Below, piece by piece: positions 25,117 through 34,568 of a stretch of DNA of 45,678 nucleotides. Position 1 is the first letter of the stretch; every line of letters starts with the position of its first letter. Below the pieces are notes generated by a model, which was not told the DNA's origin, did no database searches, and saw only the letters and a list, made by a program, of their open reading frames with translations. The position numbers and the translations under genes are program-made. The stretch spans positions 1,053,092 through 1,098,769 of the forward strand of contig CP070775.1 of the NCBI GenBank assembly GCA_020346185.1, read 5' to 3'. This stretch comes from Betaproteobacteria bacterium. Its GTDB lineage: Bacteria; Pseudomonadota; Gammaproteobacteria; Burkholderiales; Eutrophovitaceae.

Positions 25117-25989
25117 TCAATAAATCCTCTTCTCGCCAGGCGGCCGGGTCTTGAATCGTTTGTGCAGCCAATAGTACTGCTCAGGTGCCGCGTTGACACA
25201 CTCCTCGATAAACCGGTTCATGCGCAATGTGTCGGCAGGAAAATCCCTAGACGGGTAATTCTCCCAGGCTGGCAGAAATCGAATCAGATAACCTTCTCCG
25301 GCAGGCTTTTGCTCGATCAGAACCGGAACGACCGCGGCCCCAGTCAGCGCAGCTAGTCTCGGAACCGCGTCGACGGTGGCGGCCGGCACACCAAAGAAGG
25401 GAACGAATATGGCGTCGCGCGGGCCAAAATCCATGTCCGGCAGGAAAAACAAAGGCAGTCTCGCTTTCAACCCACGCACCACTGGTTTGATTCCTTCCTG
25501 GCGCGAGGCAAGCCTGATGGGACGAAACCGGGTGCGACGCGATACCAGGAAGCGGTCGAACACCGCATTTTTCTGATGGCTGTACATCGACTGGGCATTT
25601 TCTTCGATCGACAAGCGAATGGCGAGAATCTCGACACCAACGAAATGTGGGGCGAGAACGATAACCGGTCCGCTGCGGTTGGCCGCATCGAAGTGTTGTT
25701 TTCCCTCAACCGTTGCCAGCTTGCGCACCCGTTCGACGTCCGACCACCAGGCGATCGTCGTTTCTGCCAGAGCTCGCCCAAAAGCGCGAAAGTGTGCGCG
25801 CGCAAGGCGGTCACGCTGCGCCACTGTCAGGTCGGGAAAACACAGTTCGAGATTGATGTGCACTACGTTTCGCCGCTCACGCGCCAAGCCCATCAGTAGC
25901 AGACCGAGCACCTCTCCAGCACGGGCAAGCAGCGGCAGTGGTAGGCAGTGCAACAACCACATGAGTGCCAGCGCGACTCTTGTCAGCAT
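25117..25989 (-). CDS. LpxL/LpxM-type lauroyl acyltransferase (second copy)
   Basis: This 290-residue membrane-associated protein belongs to the lysophospholipid/lipid A acyltransferase family that adds secondary acyl chains to Kdo-lipid A. It has an N-terminal hydrophobic anchor (WLLHCLPLPLLARAGEVLG), the catalytic HxxxxE as APHFVGVEIL, and downstream FLPDMDFGPRDAIFVPFFG and a C-terminal YYWLHKRFKTRP. It is 27 nt downstream of a paralogue, so the pair probably provides two sequential late acylations. Which of the two acts first cannot be assigned from sequence alone. Confidence 0.92.
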   Translation of the reverse strand: MLTRVALALMWLLHCLPLPLLARAGEVLGLLLMGLARERRNVVHINLELCFPDLTVAQRDRLARAHFRAFGRALAETTIAWWSDVERVRKLATVEGKQHFDAANRSGPVIVLAPHFVGVEILAIRLSIEENAQSMYSHQKNAVFDRFLVSRRTRFRPIRLASRQEGIKPVVRGLKARLPLFFLPDMDFGPRDAIFVPFFGVPAATVDAVPRLAALTGAAVVPVLIEQKPAGEGYLIRFLPAWENYPSRDFPADTLRMNRFIEECVNAAPEQYYWLHKRFKTRPPGEKRIY

Positions 25990-26016
25990 CTCATCCCGCT
26001 CGGTGACCCGGCACCG

Positions 26017-26898
26017 TCATCGTGTTTCGCTCGGCCCTGAAGGAACCGGAGGCACTTGCACTCCGGCCGGAACCTTGTAGCGGTTGTATGCCCACAGATA
26101 CTGATCGGGAAAGCGCCGGATAACGTCCTCGAGCGCCCGGTTGACGTGGTGTGCCGCAGTTTCTCCCGGCTCGGGCGTTGGCATCCTCTCAAAGTGTGCT
26201 TTGAACCCCGCGCCGGAAGATAATCGCACGGCGTAAGCCAAGAAAACTGGTGCCTTGCTACGCTGCGCCAGCCGTGACCACAGTGTCATGGTGTAAGCAG
26301 GACGGCCGAAAAACTCTGCCCACTCGCCGTCGCCCAACCCTGGCACTTGATCTGGCAACAGACCGATCGCTTCACCTCTTTGTAAGGCCTTCAGCAACTG
26401 GCGTACTCCGTTGACATTGGTCGTAGCGAGACGGATGTTGCGGCGCATGCGCCCCGCGCGCATCGCCGGTTCAAGTCCCACGACTCTGGGCGGGCGGTAC
26501 AGCACGGTAATCGGATACTTCTCGGCAAAGTACTGTGCCAGGACTTCAAAACATCCGAAATGCGGTGTGAGAATCACGACGCCATTTCCCTCTTCCATGG
26601 CGGCATCCATCAGTTCCCACCCAACAACCTGGCGTACCCAAGAGGCGCTTTCATGCTGGGGCCGGAACCAGACAGCGGGCAGTTCGGCGATAGCCTTGCC
26701 GGCTTGCCGGGTACTATTCTTTAGCAGTTCGTCGAATTCTGGCTGATTGCGACAGATGCCGCTGGCAAGCAGATTTTCCCTCAGGCGTTTGGCGTATGAT
26801 GGCGAAGACATATAAACAAGCCAGCCAAGCATGCTGCCGGCGAAGTGCAACCAGGGCAGCGGCAACTTTGCAAGAATTCGCAGGAAGCTGGTCAGCAT
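26017..26898 (-). CDS. LpxL/LpxM-type lauroyl acyltransferase (first copy)
   Basis: A 293-residue paralogue of the next gene in the same lipid A acyltransferase family. Features are the N-terminal segment [19 protein letters not shown], the catalytic HxxxxE in [32 protein letters not shown] and the C-terminal [12 protein letters not shown] chose the ATG at 26898, which begins just before the membrane anchor; the 41 codons upstream would run over the divergent metK promoter. It heads the long minus-strand run that ends with xerC, and it is divergent from metK across 78 nt. Confidence 0.92.
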   Translation of the reverse strand: MLTSFLRILAKLPLPWLHFAGSMLGWLVYMSSPSYAKRLRENLLASGICRNQPEFDELLKNSTRQAGKAIAELPAVWFRPQHESASWVRQVVGWELMDAAMEEGNGVVILTPHFGCFEVLAQYFAEKYPITVLYRPPRVVGLEPAMRAGRMRRNIRLATTNVNGVRQLLKALQRGEAIGLLPDQVPGLGDGEWAEFFGRPAYTMTLWSRLAQRSKAPVFLAYAVRLSSGAGFKAHFERMPTPEPGETAAHHVNRALEDVIRRFPDQYLWAYNRYKVPAGVQVPPVPSGPSETR

Positions 26899-26910
26899 CG
26901 CACTCCGACT

Positions 26911-26939
26911 TTGGCTTTGAGGCGAGGCTTTGTTATCCT
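26911..26939 (+). promoter_or_regulatory. Putative sigma-70 promoter of metK
   Basis: TTGGCT at 26911-26916 and TATCCT at 26934-26939 are separated by 17 nt, about 37 nt before the metK ATG. Spacing is ideal and hexamers are moderate matches. No SAM riboswitch is visible in the short leader. Confidence 0.4.
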
Positions 26940-26976
26940 GCGCGACTTTCTCGAAACAGTAGTGGTGGACAAGCTG

Positions 26977-28158
26977 ATGAGCGATTACCTGTTTACTTCC
27001 GAATCGGTTTCGGAGGGCCATCCGGACAAGGTGGCCGACCAGATTTCGGACGCCGTACTCGATGCAATATTAACCCATGACCCAGTTGCACGCGTAGCAG
27101 CCGAGACCATGGTGCACACCGGACTCGTAGTGTTGGCGGGGGAGATCACCAGCAATGCAGTCATTGACTTCCAGCAGGTCGCTCGTAACACGATAAAGCG
27201 CATCGGCTATGACAATACCGACTACGGTATTGATTACAGAGGCTGTTCGGTGCTCGTGGCTTATGGCAAACAAAGCCCTGACATCAAACAAGGCGTCGAT
27301 ACTGCACATGACGACCCGCTCAACCAGGGTGCAGGTGACCAGGGACTCATGTTCGGTTACGCCTGCGACGAAACACCAGCGTACATGCCTATGCCGATTC
27401 AACTGTCGCATCGACTGGTGGAACGCCAGTCCGAGTTGCGTCGTGACGGCCGTCTGCCGTGGCTGCGCCCCGATGCCAAGTCCCAAGTGACATTGCGCTA
27501 TGTCGACGGCAAGCCGGCGGCGATCGACACTGTGGTCTTGTCGACGCAGCACGCCCCGGAGATCGAGGTTAAACAGATCCGCGAAGCGGTCGTGGAAGAA
27601 ATTATCAAGCCGGTTTTACCGAACGAGCTTATCAAGGGCGACATCAAGTATTTTGTTAATCCGACCGGGCGATTCGTCGTGGGAGGCCCGCACGGCGATT
27701 GTGGCCTGACTGGCCGGAAGATCATCGTGGATACCTACGGTGGCGCAGCGCATCACGGCGGAGGTGCATTTTCGGGCAAGGATCCATCGAAGGTCGACCG
27801 CTCTGCTGCCTATGCTGCCCGTTATGTCGCAAAGAATGTCGTGGCGGCGGGATTGGCAAGCAAATGTGAAGTCCAGTTGTCCTATGCCATAGGTGTGGCG
27901 CGTCCCACGAGTGTCCACGTGACGACTTTTGGGACAGGCAAGATCGCCGACGATGCAATTGTCAAACTAATCGAGGAACATTTCGACTTACGCCCGAAAG
28001 GCATTGTCCAGATGCTCGACCTGCTGCGGCCCATCTATGAGAAAACCGCAGCCTATGGTCATTTCGGCAGAGACGAACCCGAATTCACCTGGGAAGCGAT
28101 CAATAAGGTCGAGGCGCTCAAGGCCGACGCCGGGATCAAGTCGTCGGCCGCGGCCTGA
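26977..28158 (+). CDS. metK: S-adenosylmethionine synthetase
   Basis: MetK makes SAM from methionine and ATP. The 393-residue protein shows the standard blocks: [18 protein letters not shown] at the N-terminus, [12 protein letters not shown] near 120, and [20 protein letters not shown] near 265-285. In the last block the residue usually Arg is His ([10 protein letters not shown]), which is a small deviation. I chose the ATG at 26977 ([11 protein letters not shown]), matching relatives; upstream in-frame codons overlap the promoter. It begins the SAM cycle set metK-ahcY-metF, although ahcY has its own promoter and riboswitch. Confidence 0.97.
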   Translation: MSDYLFTSESVSEGHPDKVADQISDAVLDAILTHDPVARVAAETMVHTGLVVLAGEITSNAVIDFQQVARNTIKRIGYDNTDYGIDYRGCSVLVAYGKQSPDIKQGVDTAHDDPLNQGAGDQGLMFGYACDETPAYMPMPIQLSHRLVERQSELRRDGRLPWLRPDAKSQVTLRYVDGKPAAIDTVVLSTQHAPEIEVKQIREAVVEEIIKPVLPNELIKGDIKYFVNPTGRFVVGGPHGDCGLTGRKIIVDTYGGAAHHGGGAFSGKDPSKVDRSAAYAARYVAKNVVAAGLASKCEVQLSYAIGVARPTSVHVTTFGTGKIADDAIVKLIEEHFDLRPKGIVQMLDLLRPIYEKTAAYGHFGRDEPEFTWEAINKVEALKADAGIKSSAAA

Positions 28159-28190
28159 GCGTCGAACTTTTCGAGTTTGGCCGAGTCTTT

Positions 28191-28196
28191 TATAAT
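28191..28196 (+). promoter_or_regulatory. -10 box of the ahcY riboswitch transcript
   Basis: A perfect TATAAT sits about 8-10 nt before the aptamer P1 stem, so transcription would begin right at the riboswitch. The -35 region is a poor match (TTTTCG at 17 nt spacing). Confidence 0.5.
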
Positions 28197-28203
28197 GCCT
28201 TTT

Positions 28204-28272
28204 TTGCTGAGGGGCGCTGCGACCTTATTCTGACTAGAGGGCCAGGCTCAGCAACCGAACAACGGCGCTCAC
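28204..28272 (+). promoter_or_regulatory. S-adenosylhomocysteine (SAH) riboswitch
   Basis: The leader matches the SAH riboswitch consensus: GAGGGGCGCTGCGACC, then GGGCCAGGCTCAGCAACC, then ACGGCGCTCAC. P1 forms between 28204-28211 and 28247-28254 (eight pairs), and the pseudoknot between GGGCGC at 28212-28217 and GCGCTC at 28265-28270 with one G-U pair. It precedes ahcY, the enzyme that consumes SAH, which is the known genetic context. SAH binding is expected to raise ahcY expression. Confidence 0.93.
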
Positions 28273-28303
28273 AAACCTTTATTTGGTTTGGAGCGCCTTT
28301 TTT
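28264..28303 (+). terminator. Intrinsic terminator overlapping the SAH riboswitch
   Basis: GGCGCTC plus CAAACC (28264-28277, one bulged A) pairs with GGTTTG plus GAGCGCC (28285-28297), followed by six T residues at 28298-28303. The 5' arm is also the pseudoknot strand of the aptamer, so aptamer folding and termination exclude each other: an ON switch in which SAH prevents termination. Confidence 0.85.
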
Positions 28304-28344
28304 GTGTCGCGCTTCCGAACAAACCTTCTTACAGGAGAGTGACC

Positions 28345-29766
28345 ATGTCCGCAGTTCTACAAGAAAACGCCAAGTCAAACGACTACCGCGTTGCCGACCT
28401 ATCCCTTTCGGGATGGGGCCGCAAGGAGATCAGTATTGCCGAAACCGAGATGCCCGGTTTGATGGCAATCCGCGAAGAGTACACGGCAACCCAACCCCTG
28501 CGTGGAGCCCGTATCGCCGGATCGTTGCACATGACGATCCAGACGGCGGTGTTGATTGAAACACTACAGGCGCTCGGCGCGGAGGTGCGCTGGGCATCGT
28601 GCAACATTTACTCTACGCAGGATCATGCTGCCGCAGCGATTGCCGCCGGAGGAACTCCGGTATTCGCCCACAAGGGTGAATCACTCGAAGAATACTGGGC
28701 GTTCACGCATCAGATCTTTGATTGGCCGGAGGGCAACTTTGCCAACATGATTCTTGATGATGGTGGCGACGCCACCTTGCTGCTGCATTTGGGTGTGCGT
28801 GCCGAAAGCGATCCCGCGGCGTTGAATCATCCTGCCAGTGAAGAAGAGACCGCATTGTTCGCTTCCATCAAGGACCGGCTCGTCAAGGATCCCAAGTGGT
28901 ATTCGACGCGGCTCGATCATATCAAAGGCGTCACCGAGGAAACCACCACTGGCGTAAAGCGCCTCTACCAGATGGCGCAGGAAGGCCTCCTAAGATTCCC
29001 CGCTATCAATGTTAACGACTCGGTTACCAAATCCAAGTTCGACAATCTTTATGGTTGCCGCGAGTCGTTGGTCGACGGCATCAAGCGTGCCACCGACGTG
29101 ATGGTCGCCGGCAAGATTGCGGTTGTGGCCGGTTACGGCGATGTTGGAAAAGGCTGCGCTCAGGCGCTGCGTGCCCTATCAGCGCAAGTTTGGGTCACCG
29201 AGATCGACCCAATCTGTGCATTACAGGCGATGATGGAAGGTTACCGTGTGGTGACCATGGATTACGCTGCCGACAAGGCCGACATCTTTGTCACTGCCAC
29301 CGGCAACTTTCACGTCATCGGCCACGATCACATGAAGGCCATGAAGAATGAGGCGATCGTGTGCAACATTGGTCATTTCGATAATGAAATCGACGTGGCG
29401 TCGTTGAGCCAGTACCAATGGGAAAACATCAAGCCGCAGGTCGATCACATCGTTTTCCCGGATGGCAAGCGCATCACTCTTCTCGCCGAAGGGCGGCTGG
29501 TCAATCTCGGTTGCGCCACCGGGCACCCGAGTTTCGTGATGAGTTCCTCGTTCGCGAACCAGACAATTGCCCAGATCGAGTTGTTCAATAACCCGGATGC
29601 ATACCCGGTCGGTGTCCATGTTCTCCCGAAGCACCTCGATGAAAAGGTGGCGCGTCTGCACCTCGCCAAACTCGGGGCGCAACTGACCGAACTGAGTGAT
29701 GCGCAAGCGCGCTACATTGGCGTCGAAAAGGAAGGCCCTTACAAGCCCGAGCATTATCGTTACTGA
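28345..29766 (+). CDS. ahcY: Adenosylhomocysteinase (SAH hydrolase)
   Basis: AhcY splits S-adenosylhomocysteine into adenosine and homocysteine, relieving product inhibition of methyltransferases. Visible blocks in this 473-residue protein are [38 protein letters not shown], the NAD-binding [15 protein letters not shown] near 260, [10 protein letters not shown] and the C-terminal end KPEHYRY. The extra loop of the long bacterial/eukaryotic form is present. An AGGAGAG ribosome-binding site lies 7 nt before the ATG at 28345. Expression is controlled by the SAH riboswitch upstream. metF follows after a broken insert gene. Confidence 0.97.
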   Translation: MSAVLQENAKSNDYRVADLSLSGWGRKEISIAETEMPGLMAIREEYTATQPLRGARIAGSLHMTIQTAVLIETLQALGAEVRWASCNIYSTQDHAAAAIAAGGTPVFAHKGESLEEYWAFTHQIFDWPEGNFANMILDDGGDATLLLHLGVRAESDPAALNHPASEEETALFASIKDRLVKDPKWYSTRLDHIKGVTEETTTGVKRLYQMAQEGLLRFPAINVNDSVTKSKFDNLYGCRESLVDGIKRATDVMVAGKIAVVAGYGDVGKGCAQALRALSAQVWVTEIDPICALQAMMEGYRVVTMDYAADKADIFVTATGNFHVIGHDHMKAMKNEAIVCNIGHFDNEIDVASLSQYQWENIKPQVDHIVFPDGKRITLLAEGRLVNLGCATGHPSFVMSSSFANQTIAQIELFNNPDAYPVGVHVLPKHLDEKVARLHLAKLGAQLTELSDAQARYIGVEKEGPYKPEHYRY

Positions 29767-29796
29767 GCAGGGCCGAAGGCCGGTGAGGGGTGAGGC

Positions 29797-30134
29797 TTGA
29801 AACGCAAACATCACCACCTTGTTGCGTGGCAGATAGCGATGGGATTTGTTCGTGACCTTTACGCCCTTTTCCGACCACTGACACTTACGTCCTCGCCGCT
29901 CAGATGCGGCGGGGCGCGGTCTCTGTTCCATCTAACATTGCTGAAGGTGCCGCCGGCACATCGACGCGAGCGCTCGCTCATTATCTGATGATGGTAGACG
30001 GTTCCCTGAGTGACATAGATGCGCAACTTGCTTTCGCCATCACGCTTGGGTACGTTCAAAAGGAAGATGAGATCCAAGAAACTCTCGATTGGCTCCCCGA
30101 ATTGATCGGCGGATCCTTGAACCCCGTTTGTTGA
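29797..30134 (+). pseudogene. Four-helix-bundle protein (23S rRNA IVP/TIGR02436-like), frameshifted
   Basis: Two frames together give one protein of the four-helix-bundle family known from 23S rRNA intervening sequences and as stand-alone genes. The first, from a TTG at 29797, encodes KRKHHHLVAWQIAMGFVRDLYALF. The second encodes PTTDTYVLAAQMRRGAVSVP followed by SNIAEGAAGTS, GSLSDIDAQLAFAITLGYV and a C-terminal helix ending at a TGA at 30132-30134. The break lies at the run CCCTTTTCCG near 29866-29875, where one extra T would restore the frame. It is either a pseudogene, a programmed-frameshift candidate or a sequencing error. It sits between ahcY and metF on the same strand. Confidence 0.7.
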
Positions 30135-30182
30135 AGCAAACGAAAGCGATCGGAATTTCAGAAAATCAACCTCCCAGCGCTC

Positions 30183-31031
30183 ATGCCTCTGCTCTCACTC
30201 TCACTGAGTTTCGAATTCTTTCCGCCACAGACGCCGGCTGGTGTTGAGAAGTTGCGCACAGTGAGACGGCGGCTCGCCAAGCTCTCGCCGGAGTATTTTT
30301 CGGTGACTTTCGGGGCTGGAGGTTCAACTCGTGAGCGCACGCGCAACATCGTCGTCGAGATCAGCGATGAGGGTCTTCCGGTGGCACCGCATGTGTCCTG
30401 TATTGCGTCGACGCGCGCTAATATCAAATCCATGCTCGATGAATACCAAGCGCACGGTCTACGGCGCCTGGTGGCATTGCGCGGCGATTTGCCGTCCGGC
30501 ATGGCCGAGGCGGGAGAGTTTCGATTCGCGTCTGAACTGGTGGAGTTCATTCGTGCCGAGTACGCGGATGCATTTCACATTGAAGTTGGCGCCTACCCCG
30601 AATATCACCCGCAATCCCGGTCCGCTCTGGATGATCTACTTAACTTCAAGCGCAAAGTCGATGCGGGCGCCGATTCGGCTATCACGCAATACTTTTTCAA
30701 CGCCGATGCCTACTTTCACTTCAGAGACCAGTGCACAGCACTCGGCGTTGCCATTCCGATCTTTCCGGGGATTATGCCGATCGGACGCTTTCGTCAGCTG
30801 GCGCGATTTTCCGACGCGTGCGGCGCGGAGATCCCCCGCTGGATCCGGCGAAAACTCGAAAGTTATGCTGATGACGACGCGTCAAGCAAGGCGTTTGGCC
30901 TCGATGTTGTCACGCAGCTATGCGAACGGCTGCTGGCCAATGAAGTACCTGGCTTGCATTTTTACACGATGAACCAGGCCGATGCGGCCTGCACGATCTG
31001 CGAGCGTCTCGGCCTATCCGCGGGCGCTTGA
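30183..31031 (+). CDS. metF: 5,10-methylenetetrahydrofolate reductase
   Basis: MetF reduces methylene-THF to methyl-THF with FAD, supplying the methyl group for methionine. The 282-residue protein has the N-terminal SFEFFPPQTPAGVEKL with the catalytic Glu, FGAGGSTRERT, PHVSCIASTRANI, LVALRGDLP with the conserved Asp, and TQYFFNADAYFHF. The C-terminal GLHFYTMNQ is typical. It completes the methyl-cycle trio with metK and ahcY. The start MPLLSLSLSFEFF fits the family; the weak upstream region gives no strong ribosome-binding site. Confidence 0.95.
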   Translation: MPLLSLSLSFEFFPPQTPAGVEKLRTVRRRLAKLSPEYFSVTFGAGGSTRERTRNIVVEISDEGLPVAPHVSCIASTRANIKSMLDEYQAHGLRRLVALRGDLPSGMAEAGEFRFASELVEFIRAEYADAFHIEVGAYPEYHPQSRSALDDLLNFKRKVDAGADSAITQYFFNADAYFHFRDQCTALGVAIPIFPGIMPIGRFRQLARFSDACGAEIPRWIRRKLESYADDDASSKAFGLDVVTQLCERLLANEVPGLHFYTMNQADAACTICERLGLSAGA

Positions 31032-31065
31032 TCGGCGCCGCAATTAAACTGGCGAGGTAGGTCAG

Positions 31066-32298
31066 TCAGGCGACTGCGCGCATTCCTTTGCCACGCGTTG
31101 GATGAGCGGCATAGGCGTGATAAGCGGCCGCTTCGGCAGCGCCAATCTCGATCTTCGCGCCCATGTCGTCAAACATGCTCTCCAGTGCACACAGGCACAG
31201 CATCACATTCTCCATCTTGCAACTGTAGCCCATGATGCCAAAACGCCAGATTTTTCCGGCCAGTGTGCCGAGTCCGGCACCGATCTCGATGTTGAATTCG
31301 GCAAGCAGCCTGCGGCGTACTTCCGCTTCATCCAGTCCGGGCATAACGTGCACCGCGTTCATTTGTGGTAGCCGGTAGGGCTCCTCGACGAGGAAGTTCA
31401 GCCCAAGCGTTTCCAGCCCGGCTCTTAGCGCCTTGTGGTTGCGCTGGTGGCGTGCCCACGCAGCCTCCAGCCCTTCCTCGCGCAGCATCACCAGTGCCTC
31501 ATGCAGTGAGTACAGCGCGTTGGTCGGCGCGGTATGGTGATAGGTTCTGGTCGTGTCGCCCCAGTAGCCAAGTAGCAGAGTGATATCCATGAACCAGCTC
31601 TGTACAGGGGTCTTGCGACTCTTAACGTACTCGACGACGCGATCGCTGAAGGTGATTGGTGACAATCCTGGCGTGCACGAAAGACACTTTTGACTGCCGG
31701 AGTAAACCGCGTCCACGCCCCACTCGTCGACCAGCACTGGAATGCCAGCAAGCGACGTCACGGTGTCAACGATGGTGTACGCATCGTATCTGTGGGCGAT
31801 TTCTGCGAGTGTCTTTGCATCAGAAGCAACGCCTGTTGACGTCTCCGCGTGCACAAAGGCGAGAATCTTTGCTTCGGGGTTATTGCGGAAAGCCTCTTCC
31901 ACCTTGTTCGGATCGACCGGGCTCCCCATAGCATCTTCCACCACGATCGCGGTCCCGCCACAGCGCTGCACGTTTTCGATCATGCGGGCGCCGAATACAC
32001 CGTTGCGGCACACGATCACCTTGTCACCGGGGCTAACCATGTTGACGAAGCACATTTCCATGCTAACCGATCCGGGACCGGAGACCGGAAAAGTCAGCGC
32101 GTTGCTGGTCTGGAACGCATAGCGCAGCAGTTCCTTTAGTTCGTCCATCATCTTGACGAAGACCGGATCGAGATAACCGATGGTTGGTCGGCCCATGGCA
32201 GAGAACACACGCGGATGGATTTCTGATGGGCCAGGTCCCATGAGGGTGCGCTGCGGCGGGTAGAAGGAACTGATGCTAGTCAAAGTATTGGAATCCAT
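31066..32298 (-). CDS. Class V aminotransferase, serine-glyoxylate/alanine-glyoxylate type
   Basis: A PLP enzyme of 410 residues, fold type I. The N-terminal FYPPQRTLMGPGPSEIHPRV and the PLP lysine Lys204 in YSGSQKCLSCTPGLSP are characteristic of the serine/alanine-glyoxylate aminotransferase subgroup, as are YHHTAPTNALYSLHEAL and GLGTLAGKIWRFGIMG. It moves amino groups between serine or alanine and glyoxylate. A role in glyoxylate detoxification or C1 metabolism fits the neighbouring metF but the gene is convergent with it, so linkage is only suggestive. The extra C-terminal segment past residue 375 is Ala-rich. Substrate preference is not fixed by sequence. Confidence 0.9.
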   Translation of the reverse strand: MDSNTLTSISSFYPPQRTLMGPGPSEIHPRVFSAMGRPTIGYLDPVFVKMMDELKELLRYAFQTSNALTFPVSGPGSVSMEMCFVNMVSPGDKVIVCRNGVFGARMIENVQRCGGTAIVVEDAMGSPVDPNKVEEAFRNNPEAKILAFVHAETSTGVASDAKTLAEIAHRYDAYTIVDTVTSLAGIPVLVDEWGVDAVYSGSQKCLSCTPGLSPITFSDRVVEYVKSRKTPVQSWFMDITLLLGYWGDTTRTYHHTAPTNALYSLHEALVMLREEGLEAAWARHQRNHKALRAGLETLGLNFLVEEPYRLPQMNAVHVMPGLDEAEVRRRLLAEFNIEIGAGLGTLAGKIWRFGIMGYSCKMENVMLCLCALESMFDDMGAKIEIGAAEAAAYHAYAAHPTRGKGMRAVA

Positions 32299-32409
32299 GT
32301 CGCTGTTTTAAAGATGAAAACGGGTTGTGATCGGGTTCGCCGGGGTGGATGAGTCGCGCAGTCTACAGGCTTGAAGTGGTTCGCGAAAGCAAGCTGGAGC
32401 GGTTGTTGG

Positions 32410-32826
32410 CTAGGACGATCTGCGAGTGGTTCTGAAAAGCAAAATGCCCACCATCATGGCAGCAACAAAGGCCCACACTCGCGGATCGCCAAACCCGCTC
32501 GATACCAGCGCAGGCCCCGGGCAGAAACCGGCAATTCCCCATCCGACGCCGAACATCAGTGAACCAATGATGAGGGGTCTTTCGACGGTGGCTTTCTCGG
32601 GTGGCAGAAACCGCTCATCAAACAGCGGCACGTGTCTTCGTAACGCGAGGCGATAGGCGAGTGCGAATACGACCACCGCGCCAACCATTACGAGGGCAAG
32701 ACTCGGATCCCAATCTCCAGAGACGTCGAGGAAACCGATCACCTTCTCCGGATTGGTCATTTGCGACACGATCAAGCCGGCTCCGAACACCAGCCCGCAG
32801 AGAAACGAAATGAAAGCGCGCTTCAT
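32410..32826 (-). CDS. YeeE/YedE-family transporter half, C-terminal type
   Basis: The 138-residue membrane protein has about four helices and the family cysteine motif GIAGFCPGPALVS near residue 100. YeeE/YedE proteins import thiosulfate or related sulfur compounds by passing the substrate between conserved cysteines. Here the transporter is split into two half-size genes; this one starts at the ATG at 32826 and overlaps the stop of the other half as ATGA. The longer frame upstream would overlap the first half in another frame. Together the two would form a full YeeE-like unit. Confidence 0.88.
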   Translation of the reverse strand: MKRAFISFLCGLVFGAGLIVSQMTNPEKVIGFLDVSGDWDPSLALVMVGAVVVFALAYRLALRRHVPLFDERFLPPEKATVERPLIIGSLMFGVGWGIAGFCPGPALVSSGFGDPRVWAFVAAMMVGILLFRTTRRSS

Positions 32827-33248
32827 AGCACCTGCCTCATGACGAAGACCGTTAATATTCCGGCTGCCATGAAGCTGACGGTGGCGGCCATCGAACGCAG
32901 GGAAAGGCGCGAAATGCCGCAAACACCGTGGCCGCTGGTACAACCGCTGCCCAATTGCGTGCCGAAGCCGACCAGAAGACCGGCGAGGATTGCTCTCAGA
33001 TACCCTGACTCCATGTCGAAATGAATCTCGCCAGGAAAAATCACCGCAGTGAGGACGCCCGCCGTCAAAAGTCCAGCGATAAAAGCCAGGCGCCACCCGA
33101 GATCCGGCCCCCTTGCGCCAATCGCGTTTCCGAGGATGCCGGATATGCCGCTAATCCTCCCCAGCAGCCACCACATGGCAGCTGCAGCCAGTCCGATAAT
33201 GGCACCGCCGGTCAGTGCCGCGACGGGCGTGAAGTTGACGATGTTCAT
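32823..33248 (-). CDS. YeeE/YedE-family transporter half, N-terminal type
   Basis: The 141-residue protein has about four membrane helices and the double-cysteine block [17 protein letters not shown] near residues 101-117, the hallmark of YeeE/YedE sulfur transporters. The N-terminal [21 protein letters not shown] and [15 protein letters not shown] match the family. It begins in a 4-nt overlap with the ttcA stop (33245-33248) and ends in a 4-nt overlap with the second half, so ttcA and both transporter halves are translationally coupled. Thiosulfate is the best-supported substrate class for this family; the exact substrate here is unknown. Confidence 0.9.
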   Translation of the reverse strand: MNIVNFTPVAALTGGAIIGLAAAAMWWLLGRISGISGILGNAIGARGPDLGWRLAFIAGLLTAGVLTAVIFPGEIHFDMESGYLRAILAGLLVGFGTQLGSGCTSGHGVCGISRLSLRSMAATVSFMAAGILTVFVMRQVL

Positions 33249-34141
33249 TTGATTGTCGCCGCTCGATTTATCGGCGCGGAAAGCGCAGACGCTGTTGAAG
33301 AGAATTCCTCGGCATCGATGGCGTTATCGCCGTCAGGACACGCTTCGGTACCGGCAGCCAGTCCTTGAAAATCGAACTGCTGGGGGTCCAGTAGGTGCGA
33401 CGGTGAAATGCGCTGCAGAGCCGAGAACATGGTTTCCAGACGTCCCGGAAAACGCTTGTTCCACTCCCGCATCATCGACTTGATTACCTGGCGTTGCAGA
33501 TTGTCCTGCGACCCACAAAGGTTACACGGAATGATCGGAAAACCTCTCAGTTCGGCGAATTTCTGCAGGTCACTTTCGCGGCAATAGGCAAGCGGCCGTA
33601 TCACTATGTGCCGTCTGTCATCGGACACTAGTTTTGGCGGCATGGCTTTGAGCCGGCCGCCATGGAACAGATTCAGGAAGAATGTCTCCAGGATGTCATC
33701 GCGGTGATGGCCGAGTGCGATCTTGGTAGCACCCAGTTCCCCAGCGATCCGGTATAGCGCACCGCGGCGCATGCGGGAACAAAGGCCACACATCGTCTTG
33801 CCTTCGGGAATGACGCGTTTGACGACACTGTAGGTGTCTTGCTCCAGAATGTTAAAGGCGACGCCACGCGAGGCCAGGTAATCGGGCAGAACGTACTCGG
33901 GAAATCCAGGATGTTTTTGGTCCAGATTGACAGCTACCAGCTCGAAATCGATCGGCGCATGCTCTTGCATTGAGAGCAGGATGTCGAGCAAGGCATAGCT
34001 GTCCTTGCCACCAGAGACGCACACCATGACTTTGTCGCCGTCGGTGATCATTTTGAAGTCAGCGATTGCCTCGCCGACCTGACGGCGCAACCGCTTGGCG
34101 AGCTTGTTACCCTCGTAGAGCTGTTTTTGCGATGTTGGCAT
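33245..34141 (-). CDS. ttcA: tRNA 2-thiocytidine biosynthesis protein TtcA
   Basis: TtcA thiolates cytidine 32 of certain tRNAs using ATP and an [Fe-S] cluster. The 298-residue protein has the PP-loop [16 protein letters not shown] near residue 40, and the cysteine pairs [13 protein letters not shown] and [10 protein letters not shown] that hold the cluster, plus [19 protein letters not shown]. The C-terminal 30 residues are variable. It is the first gene of a coupled set with two YeeE-type sulfur-transporter halves, which suggests that sulfur supply and tRNA thiolation are co-expressed. The start at 34141 lies 4 nt from the folB stop. Confidence 0.96.
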   Translation of the reverse strand: MPTSQKQLYEGNKLAKRLRRQVGEAIADFKMITDGDKVMVCVSGGKDSYALLDILLSMQEHAPIDFELVAVNLDQKHPGFPEYVLPDYLASRGVAFNILEQDTYSVVKRVIPEGKTMCGLCSRMRRGALYRIAGELGATKIALGHHRDDILETFFLNLFHGGRLKAMPPKLVSDDRRHIVIRPLAYCRESDLQKFAELRGFPIIPCNLCGSQDNLQRQVIKSMMREWNKRFPGRLETMFSALQRISPSHLLDPQQFDFQGLAAGTEACPDGDNAIDAEEFSSTASALSAPINRAATIK

Positions 34142-34145
34142 TGAG

Positions 34146-34568
34146 CTACTTTACGCGAAAGATCTCGAACCCCACCGATTCACAGTCGGGATAAATATCC
34201 GGCTTCTCGCTCGACACTCGGGCGGCGAGAACTCCACTCTTCTCGAGACACGTATCGAGTATGCGTTCACAGAAAGTTTCCTGCAGATGAAAATGTCCGA
34301 TCTCGGCAATTTCCTGAATCATTTTGCGGACAAAATCGTAATCAACGGTTTCACGAATCGTGTCATGCTGGATTCTTCCATTCGGATCGATATACAAGTC
34401 GACGTTGACGATCACCCGCTGCTTTGCCTGCTTCTCAAAATCATGCACGCCCATCGAGATGAAGACGTTGAAGTTTCTCAAGAAAATACATCTTGAATTT
34501 TCCAGCTTGCCGGCTCCACGCGGTGCAGTTGTCGGACCCGAACCATTTGCCGCCGAGGCGTCCATCAT
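34146..34568 (-). CDS. folB: Dihydroneopterin aldolase (FolB family)
   Basis: The 140-residue protein aligns with FolB, which cleaves dihydroneopterin to 6-hydroxymethyl-dihydropterin in folate synthesis. Blocks include [20 protein letters not shown] with the pocket Glu, [24 protein letters not shown], and [20 protein letters not shown] with the conserved Lys. The first 25 residues are extra and Ser/Gly-rich; a downstream start is possible. Its ATG overlaps the stop of the SDR gene by 4 nt, as expected for a pteridine pathway pair. Confidence 0.9.
   Translation of the reverse strand: MMDASAANGSGPTTAPRGAGKLENSRCIFLRNFNVFISMGVHDFEKQAKQRVIVNVDLYIDPNGRIQHDTIRETVDYDFVRKMIQEIAEIGHFHLQETFCERILDTCLEKSGVLAARVSSEKPDIYPDCESVGFEIFRVK

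Noticed and set aside
26899-26976. SAM riboswitch before metK
   Set aside because: The leader is too short (about 30 nt after the putative promoter) and shows none of the conserved aptamer elements.
29221-29931. 236-codon minus-strand frame opposite ahcY
   Set aside because: Shadow of the strongly conserved ahcY reading frame; no independent features.
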